64,000 nt of DNA from Bacteroidales bacterium (GTDB lineage Bacteria > Bacteroidota > Bacteroidia > Bacteroidales > JAGOPY01): contig JAGOPY010000003.1 of assembly GCA_017991835.1 (NCBI GenBank), forward strand, positions 186,001 through 250,000, in the 5' to 3' direction. Made by a program: the position numbers and the translations under genes. This document shows positions 51,104 to 59,589 of this stretch, in pieces. The notes under the pieces were generated by a model. It was not told the origin of the DNA and did not search any database. It worked only from the letters and a program-made list of their open reading frames with translations. Positions within the stretch are counted from its first letter, which is position 1. Every line of letters begins with the position of its first letter.

Positions 51104-52651
51104 ATGGGATTAGCAAAAAAATCTTCAGACTTAAAAAAGAGGATGAGGGATGCTCTACGCGGCGGCGGAGATGAAGCTATCCAGAAACAGAAGGCTACCG
51201 GAAAGCTGACGGCAAGGGAAAGGATCCTTGCCTTACTCGATCCCAAATCATTTCATGAATATGATCTATTTGTCGAGCATGCAGGCAAAGATTTCGATAT
51301 GGACAAGAAATACCTTCCCGGTGATGGGGTGATTACAGGAACGGGAGTATTATCCGGGCATCCGGTGTGCATTTTTGCGCAGGACTTTACCGTAGCAGGC
51401 GGTTCGCTGGGTTACATGCATGCTAAAAAGATCACCAAGATCATGGACCATGCCATGAAGCTGAAAGTGCCGCTGATCGGCATAAATGATTCAGGCGGAG
51501 CCCGAATCCAGGAAGGGGTGAATTCGCTGGCCGGATATGGAGAAATATTTTACCGGAACACACAAGCTTCAGGTGTGATCCCGCAGATTTCAGTCATTCT
51601 CGGGCCCTGTGCCGGAGGGGCGGTATATTCGCCGGCCCTGACCGATTTTGTCTTTGTCGTGGATAAGATTTCCAAGATGTTCATCACCGGCCCGGAAGTC
51701 ATCAAAGCCACGATTGGAGAAGAAATATCGATGGAGGATCTCGGCGGTGCCAGGGTCCATGCGGAAAAGACAGGTAATGCACACTTTTTTGCCGAAAGCG
51801 AACAGGAGTGTTTCGACCAGATCAAGCAACTCATCACCTTTATTCCATGGAATAACCAGAAACGGGCCGATTCCTTCCCCAAAAGGCCGCCCAAGAGCCG
51901 GAGCTTCAAGATCGACCAGATCATCCCTTCCGATCCCAAGCAACCGTATGATGTCCGCGATGTGATCAAAGCCCTGGCGGATGATTCTGAGTTCCTTGAG
52001 ATCCAGGAACTTTGGGCCAGGAATATCGTTATCGGGTTTGCCCGTATAGATGGCGAAACGGTCGGTTGCGTGGCCAACCAGCCGTTATACCTCGCCGGTG
52101 TGCTTGATGTGGACTCTTCGGATAAAGCGGCCCGTTTTATCCGGTACTGCGACGCTTTCAATATTCCGCTACTTACTCTGGTTGACCTCCCGGGATATTT
52201 GCCCGGAATAGACCAGGAGCATGCAGGCGTCATCCGGCATGGTGCAAAGTTGCTGTATGCCTATTCGGAAGCCACCGTACCCAAAATCACGATAATACTC
52301 AGAAAGGCATACGGAGGAGGATATATCGCCATGTGCTCCCACCATCTTAAAGCCGACTTTGTGTTTGCGTGGCCAACGGCCGAAATTGCCGTCATGGGCC
52401 CGGAAGGGGCGGCAAATATCATCTTCCGGAATGAGATCAAGAACTCCGATAACCCGGAAGCAACCCGCAAACTGAAGATCAAGGAGTACAAGGAAAAATT
52501 TGCCAATCCATATGTTGCTGCAGCGTATGGTTACATTGATGCCGTCATTGAACCATCCGAAACACGGAATATGCTGGTACACGCCTTGCAAATCTCGATG
52601 CAGAAACAGGAGACTCCGCCGAAGAAAAAACACGGTATACCACCTTTCTAA
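51104..52651 (+). CDS. Biotin-dependent acyl-CoA carboxyltransferase subunit (propionyl-CoA carboxylase beta / methylmalonyl-CoA decarboxylase alpha)
   Basis: A 515-aa carboxyltransferase of the PccB/MmdA family that moves CO2 between biotin and an acyl-CoA. Two crotonase-fold halves are visible: the N-terminal part with INDSGGARIQEGVNSLAGYG and GPCAGGAVYSPALTDF, and the C-terminal part with VDLPGYLPGIDQEHAGVIRHGAKLLYAY and RKAYGGGYIAMCS. The only partner nearby is a small biotin carrier, 10 bp downstream; there is no biotin carboxylase or membrane decarboxylase subunit. It could therefore belong to a Na+-pumping methylmalonyl-CoA decarboxylase or to a PCC with subunits elsewhere, both used in propionate formation by anaerobic Bacteroidota. 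Confidence 0.9.
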   Translation: MGLAKKSSDLKKRMRDALRGGGDEAIQKQKATGKLTARERILALLDPKSFHEYDLFVEHAGKDFDMDKKYLPGDGVITGTGVLSGHPVCIFAQDFTVAGGSLGYMHAKKITKIMDHAMKLKVPLIGINDSGGARIQEGVNSLAGYGEIFYRNTQASGVIPQISVILGPCAGGAVYSPALTDFVFVVDKISKMFITGPEVIKATIGEEISMEDLGGARVHAEKTGNAHFFAESEQECFDQIKQLITFIPWNNQKRADSFPKRPPKSRSFKIDQIIPSDPKQPYDVRDVIKALADDSEFLEIQELWARNIVIGFARIDGETVGCVANQPLYLAGVLDVDSSDKAARFIRYCDAFNIPLLTLVDLPGYLPGIDQEHAGVIRHGAKLLYAYSEATVPKITIILRKAYGGGYIAMCSHHLKADFVFAWPTAEIAVMGPEGAANIIFRNEIKNSDNPEATRKLKIKEYKEKFANPYVAAAYGYIDAVIEPSETRNMLVHALQISMQKQETPPKKKHGIPPF

Positions 52652-52661
52652 ACCGACAAGC

Positions 52662-53012
52662 ATGACTGAACATAAACACAAACAAGCTGATGAGAATTCT
52701 CAGCAACCCCAATACGGTTCCATGCTTCTGGATGATTTTACTTACCAGACAATAATAACCGAGAAATTCCGCAACAGGAAACCTTATGAGCCCGAAGACC
52801 CGAAAAAGATCTTTGCCTTTATCCCGGGAAAAATCAGGAAAGTACATATCAAAAAAGGAAGCAAGGTAAAGGAAGGGGAAATTCTGCTGGTACTGGAAGC
52901 GATGAAAATGAACAATAATATTTTTTCACCGCTTAAGGGCGTCATAAAAGAAGTTTATGTTACACCCGGGCTTTCTGTTGCCAAAGGCACTTTGCTGGCA
53001 GAATTCAGATAA
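52662..53012 (+). CDS. Biotin carboxyl carrier protein
   Basis: A 116-aa biotinyl carrier. The biotinylation motif EAMKMNN lies in a lipoyl/biotinyl fold (FIPGKIRKVHIKKGSKVKEGEILLVLEAMKM...GVIKEVYVTPGLSVAKGTLLAEF). The N-terminus is polar. I use the ATG at 52662, 10 bp after the carboxyltransferase stop; the longer upstream frame overlaps that gene and is not credible. It carries the carboxyl group for the adjacent carboxyltransferase. Confidence 0.92.
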   Translation: MTEHKHKQADENSQQPQYGSMLLDDFTYQTIITEKFRNRKPYEPEDPKKIFAFIPGKIRKVHIKKGSKVKEGEILLVLEAMKMNNNIFSPLKGVIKEVYVTPGLSVAKGTLLAEFR

Positions 53013-53026
53013 CCGCAACATTATAA

Positions 53027-53644
53027 TTACGGTACCTGAAATAACAGATTTGTCTGGTCGATATATTGCAGGATTTCCGTGCGGCCTTCCTGGTTTTTTG
53101 ACGAAGTCAGGATAAATACAGGCAATTCTTCCCACTCTTCTTTCAGTTTATTTGCCAGTCTTAGCTGGCTTGCATTCACCTGGTTGGGGGTAAGCTTGTC
53201 TGTTTTGGTCAATACGATGACAAAAGGCAATCCGTTCTCTCCGAACCAGTTAATTACTTTTCGATCGTTTTCCTGCAATTCCAGCCGGGAATCGATCAAT
53301 AGAAAGGTCGACATAAGATTGGTTCGAAACAGCAGGTATTTTTCAATCACATTAGGCCATTGTTCCCGCTTAATTTTGGCCGTCCGCGCATAGCCATACC
53401 CGGGGAGGTCTACAATGTACCAGCTTTCATTGATCAAAAAGTGGTTGATCAGTTGTGTCTTGCCCGGTGTGGAGCTGGTTTTGGCCAGCATTTTGACACC
53501 GGTCAGCATATTGATCAGGGAGGATTTGCCGACGTTTGACCGGCCGATGAATGCATATTCAGGCATCACCGGCGCCGGGCACTTTGTATATTCGGGGCTG
53601 CTGGTGATAAAACGGGCTGATATGGTAAGCGGATTAGTGGCCAT
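53027..53644 (-). CDS. engB: Ribosome biogenesis GTPase YsxC/EngB
   Basis: A 205-aa GTPase for 50S subunit assembly. The G1 motif is GRSNVGKSSLINML, G3 is DLPGYGYA, G4 is TKTDK and G5 is TSSKNQ. Length and order are standard. Its ATG overlaps the stop of glsB by one base, so it is cotranscribed with the two acyltransferase genes upstream. It is convergent with the biotin carrier gene. Confidence 0.95.
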   Translation of the reverse strand: MATNPLTISARFITSSPEYTKCPAPVMPEYAFIGRSNVGKSSLINMLTGVKMLAKTSSTPGKTQLINHFLINESWYIVDLPGYGYARTAKIKREQWPNVIEKYLLFRTNLMSTFLLIDSRLELQENDRKVINWFGENGLPFVIVLTKTDKLTPNQVNASQLRLANKLKEEWEELPVFILTSSKNQEGRTEILQYIDQTNLLFQVP

Positions 53645-54570
53645 TACTTTTTATATGTGGCAATATGCCTGTCGATCTTAAAATCATAAATATCGCCGAT
53701 GGTGATGATAATGCCGGTTTCTTCCACATCGCCGAAATGGCGGTTCAGTGAAGTGCCGAAGGTTTTCATTGTTGCCGACAGGCTCATGTAAGCATTCACC
53801 AGGGGCGGAACGGTTTCATTGTGTGATCTTACCTGCTGGACAAGGATCTTATAGTTCTCCACATAGTTACTCCCGGTAAAAAAACTATCCAGGTAGTCTT
53901 TATCATGCCGAAGGTGTAAAGGCTCCCTTGGAGTCATCAGTCCTTCCGGATCGGGAAAGAATTTTTGCAGAAAATACAAGACCATATCACGGGCAAAGTA
54001 TTCATAATGAGGGTACATGGTCAATTTGCCGAAGAAATATTTATACCCGGGATTATCAATCACGATAGCGCCAAGCCCATCCCAGATATTGTCGAGAGAA
54101 TACATCCCTTTTCTAAGGTTAAACTGCGGCTGATAATTCGGCTGGACGAATGAGCGGCCTAGTTCGATACCCCAGGGAAGATAATCTCTAACAAATTTAT
54201 CAGAAAACTCAAATAATTCAGCAGTTGGAGATTGCACTTCCCCTCTATCATTGATCTTCAGCCTGTCGCCCTGGGCAAACCGGTATCCGCCAACGATCTC
54301 CTTATCTTCCGGGTTCCAAACGATTAGCTGATGGAATGGCTTGTCGCCCAGGTCAAATTCATCGATATCACTATCTTTTCCTGTTCCTCCGCCTGAATCC
54401 CTGAAGGTGATCTCCCGGAGCCTTCCAATCTCCCTCATCAGGTTCGGGCAACTGTCATAATCAAATATGTAAATCAGGTTATTACCGTTATTCGTCTTCC
54501 TGACAAACTTTTCCGGAGTCAGTTCGGCTTCCAGCAGAGCCTTGTTAACGGGTGGAATGACTGCCTGCAT
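53644..54570 (-). CDS. glsB: N-acyltransferase of glycine/ornithine lipid synthesis (GlsB-like)
   Basis: A 308-aa GNAT-fold acyltransferase. The core LREITFRDSGGGTGKDSDIDEFDLGDKPFHQLIVWNPEDKEIVGGYR and WGIELGRSFVQPNYQ matches the OlsB/hemolysin-like acyl-ACP N-acyltransferase family. With the adjacent glycerophosphate-type acyltransferase it makes the GlsB-GlsA pair that produces N-acyl-3-acyloxyacyl glycine lipids in Bacteroides. The amino acid used here is inferred, and ornithine is possible. It sits between glsA (22 bp upstream) and engB (1-base overlap). Confidence 0.78.
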   Translation of the reverse strand: MQAVIPPVNKALLEAELTPEKFVRKTNNGNNLIYIFDYDSCPNLMREIGRLREITFRDSGGGTGKDSDIDEFDLGDKPFHQLIVWNPEDKEIVGGYRFAQGDRLKINDRGEVQSPTAELFEFSDKFVRDYLPWGIELGRSFVQPNYQPQFNLRKGMYSLDNIWDGLGAIVIDNPGYKYFFGKLTMYPHYEYFARDMVLYFLQKFFPDPEGLMTPREPLHLRHDKDYLDSFFTGSNYVENYKILVQQVRSHNETVPPLVNAYMSLSATMKTFGTSLNRHFGDVEETGIIITIGDIYDFKIDRHIATYKK

Positions 54571-54592
54571 AATAATCCTATTTTGTTAAAAA

Positions 54593-55468
54593 TCAATAGT
54601 TAAAAATCTCATTAGGATTCCTTTCCAGTTTATAAACATGCTCACGGAGCAGTGAAGCCCACTCCTGGTCGGATTTGCTCCTGTTAAAAGTACCGATCGG
54701 GATTGGATTTCCATAAGTTATAACTATTTCCTTGCCCTGGTATTTAAACAATTCATCGGGTAAAAACAGCATTTCAATGTTCGCCTTTATCCCCATTCTT
54801 TTCCTGAAATTAGCCAGGTTATAAAAGAATTCCGTATTTCTCCCGGCCATATGAACAGGAACAATATCTCTTCCGGACTGCCGGGCTTTTGTCAGGAAAG
54901 TTTTTTTCCATTCCACATCTTTAATTTCTCCGGCTTGCTTCCTTGAAACCAGGCCTGCCGGAAAATACAAAATCAGCACATCCGAAGCAAAAGTATCATT
55001 GAACAACCTGATATTTTCGGCATTGCTGCCGTGCTTGTTCACCGGTATAAACAATTCATAAAGGTTCGGCAGATTGAGCAAAAGGTCATTTACCGGAAAA
55101 AGCAGGTCTTTTTTTAATTTACCGGTTTCATGGATCAGTGCAATCCCATCCATTCCACCGAGCGGATGGTTGGAAGCAATAAGGTATCTTCCGTGGCTCA
55201 GATCAGGAGGATTGACAACGCGGGTTGAAACCCTGAATCCATCCAGAATTGCTTCAGCATAATCCAATCCCCATTTATCCCTGTTCCGGTACATAAAATC
55301 GTTGATCCCGTCCTGGTGGATAATCTTTTCCAGTAAACGGAAAATGAATCCCGGAATGCTCCCGGCCAGTCGCGGATTTTTCGACCTGAAGATCTTCCTC
55401 ACGTCGATGTATTTCTCAGTAATAACCGGCTGGCTTTCTCTTGCCTTTCGTTGAAGGGTATTCTCCAT
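54593..55468 (-). CDS. glsA: O-acyltransferase of glycine/ornithine lipid synthesis (GlsA-like)
   Basis: A 291-aa member of the PlsC acyltransferase family. The catalytic block is ASNHPLGGMDGIALI (H-X4-D), with the acceptor region FIPVNKHGSNAENIRLFND and LILYFPAGLVSRKQAG. Members of this branch add the second, ester-linked chain to N-acylated amino acids. Paired with glsB just downstream it supplies the second step. The two could act on ornithine rather than glycine. A TATATTTG element lies 18 bases upstream of the ATG. Confidence 0.78.
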   Translation of the reverse strand: MENTLQRKARESQPVITEKYIDVRKIFRSKNPRLAGSIPGFIFRLLEKIIHQDGINDFMYRNRDKWGLDYAEAILDGFRVSTRVVNPPDLSHGRYLIASNHPLGGMDGIALIHETGKLKKDLLFPVNDLLLNLPNLYELFIPVNKHGSNAENIRLFNDTFASDVLILYFPAGLVSRKQAGEIKDVEWKKTFLTKARQSGRDIVPVHMAGRNTEFFYNLANFRKRMGIKANIEMLFLPDELFKYQGKEIVITYGNPIPIGTFNRSKSDQEWASLLREHVYKLERNPNEIFNY

Positions 55469-55485
55469 AATGCCTCTTTCCAGAA

Positions 55486-55493
55486 CAAATATA
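55486..55493 (-). promoter_or_regulatory. Candidate -7 element for glsA
   Basis: On the minus strand this reads TATATTTG (TAnnTTTG), ending 18 bases before the glsA ATG. No clear -33 element at the right distance. Confidence 0.4.
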
Positions 55494-55641
55494 GGAAATA
55501 ATCGGTGTTTGCGGATACAGTTGTCAAATTTAGGGCCCGGTTGATCGCCGGATTATAAATGTGCCCGTAAGCAACTGTCATTCAATTATTTAAAAGTTAT
55601 CATCAAAATGTGTTAATAAAAATTGAAACCTTGTTAGTTAA

Positions 55642-55671
55642 AAAGTGGTATAAAGTGGTAAAATGTGGTAA
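55642..55671 (+). promoter_or_regulatory. MraZ operator: three direct repeats upstream of mraZ
   Basis: AAAGTGGTAT, AAAGTGGTAA and AATGTGGTAA follow each other at exactly 10-base period. Known MraZ proteins bind arrays of short G-rich direct repeats at this period ahead of their own gene (TGGGN repeats in E. coli, AAAGTG-type in mollicutes). The site would overlap the -33 region of the mraZ promoter (candidate -7 TATATTTA at 55681-55688), so autorepression is expected. Confidence 0.8.
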
Positions 55672-55680
55672 AAACAACTC

Positions 55681-55688
55681 TATATTTA
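55681..55688 (+). promoter_or_regulatory. Candidate -7 element for the mraZ cluster
   Basis: TATATTTA differs from TAnnTTTG by one base. It lies 21 bases before the mraZ TTG and just after the MraZ boxes. Confidence 0.4.
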
Positions 55689-55708
55689 CATCAAAATTCC
55701 TCTGATCC

Positions 55709-56176
55709 TTGTTAAACATTATCGGGACATACGAATGCAGGGTTGATGCCAAGGGAAGGCTCATGTTTCCAGTGGCTTTCAAGAACCAGTTATCGCAGGT
55801 GGTGGCCCAGGGCTTTGTTATCAAGCGGAGCATTTTCCGCAACTGCCTTGAGCTGTATCCTGTCCCGGAATGGAATGCAGAAAGTGCCCGGATCAATAAA
55901 CTCAACCGTTTCCGAAAGAAGAACGTGGATTTCATCCGGAAATTCATGGCCGGCGTCAAACTGACAGAACTGGACTCAACGGGCAGGCTGCTGATCCCGA
56001 AAGACCTGTTCAATTTCGCCGCGATAAAGCAGGATGTGGTGATGGCATCGGTTGTCAATAAAATTGAAATCTGGGATAAGGACGAGTACGAAAAAGCGGT
56101 TTCGTACGACGCAGAAGAATTCGCAAACCTGGCCGAAGAGGTCATGGGCGATAACGATGTAGAACCCATAGAGTGA
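55709..56176 (+). CDS. mraZ: Transcriptional regulator MraZ
   Basis: A 155-aa MraZ. Two SpoVT-AbrB-like halves carry the DAKGR signatures: VDAKGRLMFPVAFK near the start and LDSTGRLLIPKDLF in the second half. The start is the TTG at 55709: an in-frame TGA lies two codons upstream, and no ATG precedes the conserved IIGTYECRVDAKGR. It heads the division and cell-wall cluster and is probably self-regulated through the three repeats upstream. Its stop overlaps the rsmH start (TGATG). Confidence 0.93.
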   Translation: MLNIIGTYECRVDAKGRLMFPVAFKNQLSQVVAQGFVIKRSIFRNCLELYPVPEWNAESARINKLNRFRKKNVDFIRKFMAGVKLTELDSTGRLLIPKDLFNFAAIKQDVVMASVVNKIEIWDKDEYEKAVSYDAEEFANLAEEVMGDNDVEPIE

Positions 56177-57060
56177 TGTACCATATTCCAGTCCTGTTGA
56201 AAGAATCGGTTGATGGCCTTGACATACGTCCTGACGGGATTTATGTCGACGCCACTTTTGGCAGTGGCGGCCACTCCGGCAAGATCCTGGAAAAGCTGGT
56301 CACCGGGAAGCTTTTCGCCTTCGATGCAGACAGGGACGCACTCGCCAACGCCCCGGAAGACGCGCGGTTCGAATTGATCGGCCACAATTTCAGGTACCTG
56401 AAGAATTTCCTCCGTGTCCATGGTATCACCCGGATCGACGGTATCCTGGCCGACCTGGGTATCTCCTCCTGGCAGATCGATCAGCCTGACAGGGGATTTT
56501 CCACCCGCTTCAGCGGAAAGCTCGATATGCGGATGGACCGGGAGCAGGAAAAAGATGCATGGCAGGTTGTGAACGGTTACTCCCTTGAGGACCTGACAAT
56601 AATCCTGAAAAAATACGGTGAAGTAGAAAATGCCTTCAGGCTTTCGCAGGAAATCATACTCAGCCGTCCGGTCAACACCACGGAGGAATTCAGATCCATC
56701 GTATCACGGCGGGCTCCGAAAGGCAAGGAAAATCAATACCTGGCGAAAGTTTTCCAGGCTATCCGGATCGAAGTAAACGATGAACTGGAGGCCCTGAAAG
56801 AGTTGTTACAGCATGGAACAGACCTGTTAAATCCGGGCGGACGTTTCGCCGTGATCTCCTATCACAGCCTTGAAGACAGACTGGTGAAGAATTACTTTAA
56901 AACGGGCAATTTCGAAGGCAACCCGGTGAAAGATTTCTATGGCAACCTGATTGCCCCCCTGGCGCCTGCAACGCGCAAAGCCATCATCCCTTCAGCATCA
57001 GAACAATCGGTTAACAGCCGGTCGAGAAGCGCTAAACTCAGAATTGCAAAAAAGATCTGA
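56176..57060 (+). CDS. rsmH: 16S rRNA (cytosine1402-N4)-methyltransferase
   Basis: A 294-aa SAM-dependent methyltransferase (MraW). MYHIPVLLKESVDGL is the usual start; the SAM-binding loop is DATFGSGGHSGKIL, and LADLGISSWQIDQPDRGFSTRFSGKLDMRMD and RFAVISYHSLEDRLVK are the catalytic signatures. I use the ATG at 56176, which overlaps the mraZ stop. A GTG three bases earlier is less likely. Second gene of the wall cluster. Confidence 0.95.
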   Translation: MYHIPVLLKESVDGLDIRPDGIYVDATFGSGGHSGKILEKLVTGKLFAFDADRDALANAPEDARFELIGHNFRYLKNFLRVHGITRIDGILADLGISSWQIDQPDRGFSTRFSGKLDMRMDREQEKDAWQVVNGYSLEDLTIILKKYGEVENAFRLSQEIILSRPVNTTEEFRSIVSRRAPKGKENQYLAKVFQAIRIEVNDELEALKELLQHGTDLLNPGGRFAVISYHSLEDRLVKNYFKTGNFEGNPVKDFYGNLIAPLAPATRKAIIPSASEQSVNSRSRSAKLRIAKKI

Positions 57061-57061
57061 T

Positions 57062-57469
57062 ATGGATAGCAGCGGAGAAAAACGATCGGCAACATTCTTC
57101 AAATTACCCGGCAAGGAGGTATTCAGCCGGAGGCATATCGGCCAGTCGATTCATTCCATTCTCGATGGCACCTTCCTGACGAAGGAACGGTTCATGCGGG
57201 CACTACCTTTCATCATCTTTCTCATCATATTGGGTATCATGTATATAACCAATATTTTTCATGTAGAGAAAACCAAACGCCAGATCGATGACCTGGAAGA
57301 GGAACTGAGAGAGCTCCGGTACGAATACATTACATCCCGCAGCCGGGTCATGTTTGAGAGCAAATCATCGGAAATTGCCAGGAAGCTTAAGGATACAGGG
57401 ATCAGCGAATCGATGCATCCGCCGAAAAAGATCATCATCGGTGAAAAAGACAAAATCAGCATGCCATGA
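57062..57469 (+). CDS. ftsL: FtsL-like cell division protein
   Basis: A 135-aa bitopic protein with a cytoplasmic N-terminal tail of about 45 residues, one transmembrane helix (ALPFIIFLIILGIMYIT) and a periplasmic coiled coil (VEKTKRQIDDLEEELRELRYEY). Sequence identity in this family is low; the topology and the place between rsmH and ftsI support the name. The ATG at 57062 is 1 base after the rsmH stop. The stop overlaps the ftsI ATG by 4 bases. Confidence 0.85.
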   Translation: MDSSGEKRSATFFKLPGKEVFSRRHIGQSIHSILDGTFLTKERFMRALPFIIFLIILGIMYITNIFHVEKTKRQIDDLEEELRELRYEYITSRSRVMFESKSSEIARKLKDTGISESMHPPKKIIIGEKDKISMP

Positions 57470-59589
57470 AAGATATAAAAAGGGACATACTATGGCGGGT
57501 TTACCTGGTTTACTTCGGGGTACTGGTTTTTGCGCTGGTGATCATCTACCGTGCGGCTTATCTTCAATTTTCCATGAAGGATGAGTTGCTTGAAAAAGCA
57601 AAAAAACAGGAGGTGAAATACTTCCCCATCGAAGCCTTACGCGGAAACATCCTGGCGCGCGACGGCAGCCTGCTGGCTTCATCGATTCCCGATTTTGAAA
57701 TCCGTATGGATCTTTCGCCCAATGTCGTTCAGCCGGAAATATTCAATGCAAAGATCGACTCGCTTTCGATGCTGCTCGCCGGATTATTCAAAGATAAATC
57801 GTCACTGGATTACAAATCAGACCTGCTTCGTGCGCGGGCCGACGGAAACCGCTATTTCCTGGTCAAAAACCATGTTAAATATGATGAATTAAAGAAACTG
57901 AAGAGATTTCCGATCTTCCGCCTGGGTAAATACGCCGGGGGATTGATCGTTATCCGGAAGACGACACGTGAACTGCCCTACAAAGAACTGGCGCGTCGGA
58001 CCATCGGTTTTGAAAACCAGACCGAAAGCCTTTTTGTAGGTCTGGAAGGGGCCTACAGCGAGGACCTCAAAGGCCATGAAGGCCTGCAACTGAAACGACG
58101 GATCAGCCAGGGGGAATGGATCCCGGTGAACGACAATCCGGAAATAGCCCCCAGGGATGGACGCGATATTATTACGACGATCGACGTGAATATACAGGAC
58201 CTGGCCGAATCGGCCCTGGCGCGCCACCTGGAGGAGCACAAAGCGTTTCAGGGCTGTGCGATCCTGATGGAGGTAAGCACCGGTGAGATCCGGGCCATCG
58301 CCAACCTTCGCTACGATCCGAAAGACGGAAAGTTCAAGGAGATCTACAACTATGCCGTCGGGGAAACCATCGAACCGGGGTCCACTTTCAAGCTACCCTC
58401 CCTCATAGCGGCACTTGAAACCGGCAAGATCAGGCTTTCGGACCAGTATTACGTCGGCAACGGCCGGGTTCAGTACCATAACCGCTGGATGCTCGATTCG
58501 CATCGTCCCGAATCGGATCACATGAGCGTTCAGCGAATATTCGAAGAGTCATCCAATGTCGGCGTATCCAAAATCATCACAACTCTGTTCGGTGCTCACC
58601 CGGAAGAATATGTTTCACTGCTCCGGAAGATGTCGCTCGGTCAGCAGCTCGGAGTGGATATTCCGGGAGAAGGCAAACCGTATCTGAAGGATCCCTCCGA
58701 CAAGCAACATTGGTACGGTACCAGTCTGCCCTGGATGTCGATCGGATATGAACTGACCCTCACCCCATTACAGATCCTGACCCTTTATAATGCCGTGGCG
58801 AACAATGGCGTAATGGTAAAACCGATCTTCGTCAGCGAAATCAGGGAAGGGGGAAAAACCATCCGGAAAAACGAAATATCGGTGCTCAATCCCTCTATCT
58901 GCTCGCCATCAACCCTGACACAGGTTAAATACCTCCTGGAGGGCGTCGTTGAGAACGGGACGGGCAGTGTTTTGAAAGATTCAACTTACCGGATTGCCGG
59001 AAAGACAGGCACAGCGCTGGTTGCCGATGGCGAGAAGGGCTATTCCGAAAAGAAATACAATGCATCATTCGTTGGCTATTTCCCGGCCGACAATCCCAAG
59101 TATTCCTGTATAGTTGTTGTGAACCGGCCGGAAGCGGGGAAGATATACGGCGGAGCTGTGGCAGCCCCTGTTTTCAAGGAGATTGCCGATAAAGTCTATG
59201 CCACGCAGATGGATATCCACGACCAGACAGAAAAAACGGAATACGGTAAGATTCACCTTCCAGATCGGGGCAAAGGCAATTACCAGGACCTGAAAACAAG
59301 CCTCGTCAGTCTTTCATACCCGGTCATGATGCCCTCACAGACACCCGAATGGGTACAAATGGACAGTTCCGTGGTGGGTATCGTACTGAAACCCGCCTAT
59401 TACGGAATTGACACGATACCGGATATGATCGGCATGACCGGAAAAGACGCCGTCTACATGATGGAAAAGGCAGGTTTAAAACCGGTCATCCACGGGAAAG
59501 GGCTGGTAAGCGAACAATCATTGCTGGCAGGAACCTGGCTGGAGAAAGGGAGCCGGATTGAATTATTTCTTTCAGATACGATCAGGTGA
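57466..59589 (+). CDS. ftsI: Division-specific transpeptidase FtsI (PBP3-type) with PASTA domain
   Basis: A 707-aa class B penicillin-binding protein. It has an N-terminal membrane helix (VYLVYFGVLVFALVIIYRAAYLQF), a dimerisation domain (RGNILARDGSLLASS), and the transpeptidase with catalytic Ser in GSTFK, SSN in ESSNVG and KTGTA. A C-terminal PASTA-like domain (IPDMIGMTGKDAVYMMEKAGL) is common in Bacteroidota and Firmicutes. It crosslinks septal peptidoglycan. The starts and stops overlap those of ftsL and murE by 4 bases. Confidence 0.95.
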   Translation: MKDIKRDILWRVYLVYFGVLVFALVIIYRAAYLQFSMKDELLEKAKKQEVKYFPIEALRGNILARDGSLLASSIPDFEIRMDLSPNVVQPEIFNAKIDSLSMLLAGLFKDKSSLDYKSDLLRARADGNRYFLVKNHVKYDELKKLKRFPIFRLGKYAGGLIVIRKTTRELPYKELARRTIGFENQTESLFVGLEGAYSEDLKGHEGLQLKRRISQGEWIPVNDNPEIAPRDGRDIITTIDVNIQDLAESALARHLEEHKAFQGCAILMEVSTGEIRAIANLRYDPKDGKFKEIYNYAVGETIEPGSTFKLPSLIAALETGKIRLSDQYYVGNGRVQYHNRWMLDSHRPESDHMSVQRIFEESSNVGVSKIITTLFGAHPEEYVSLLRKMSLGQQLGVDIPGEGKPYLKDPSDKQHWYGTSLPWMSIGYELTLTPLQILTLYNAVANNGVMVKPIFVSEIREGGKTIRKNEISVLNPSICSPSTLTQVKYLLEGVVENGTGSVLKDSTYRIAGKTGTALVADGEKGYSEKKYNASFVGYFPADNPKYSCIVVVNRPEAGKIYGGAVAAPVFKEIADKVYATQMDIHDQTEKTEYGKIHLPDRGKGNYQDLKTSLVSLSYPVMMPSQTPEWVQMDSSVVGIVLKPAYYGIDTIPDMIGMTGKDAVYMMEKAGLKPVIHGKGLVSEQSLLAGTWLEKGSRIELFLSDTIR

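Noticed and set aside
55603..56421. 272-codon minus-strand frame across mraZ and rsmH
   Set aside because: Antisense to two conserved genes and would run through the MraZ operator; no recognisable protein.
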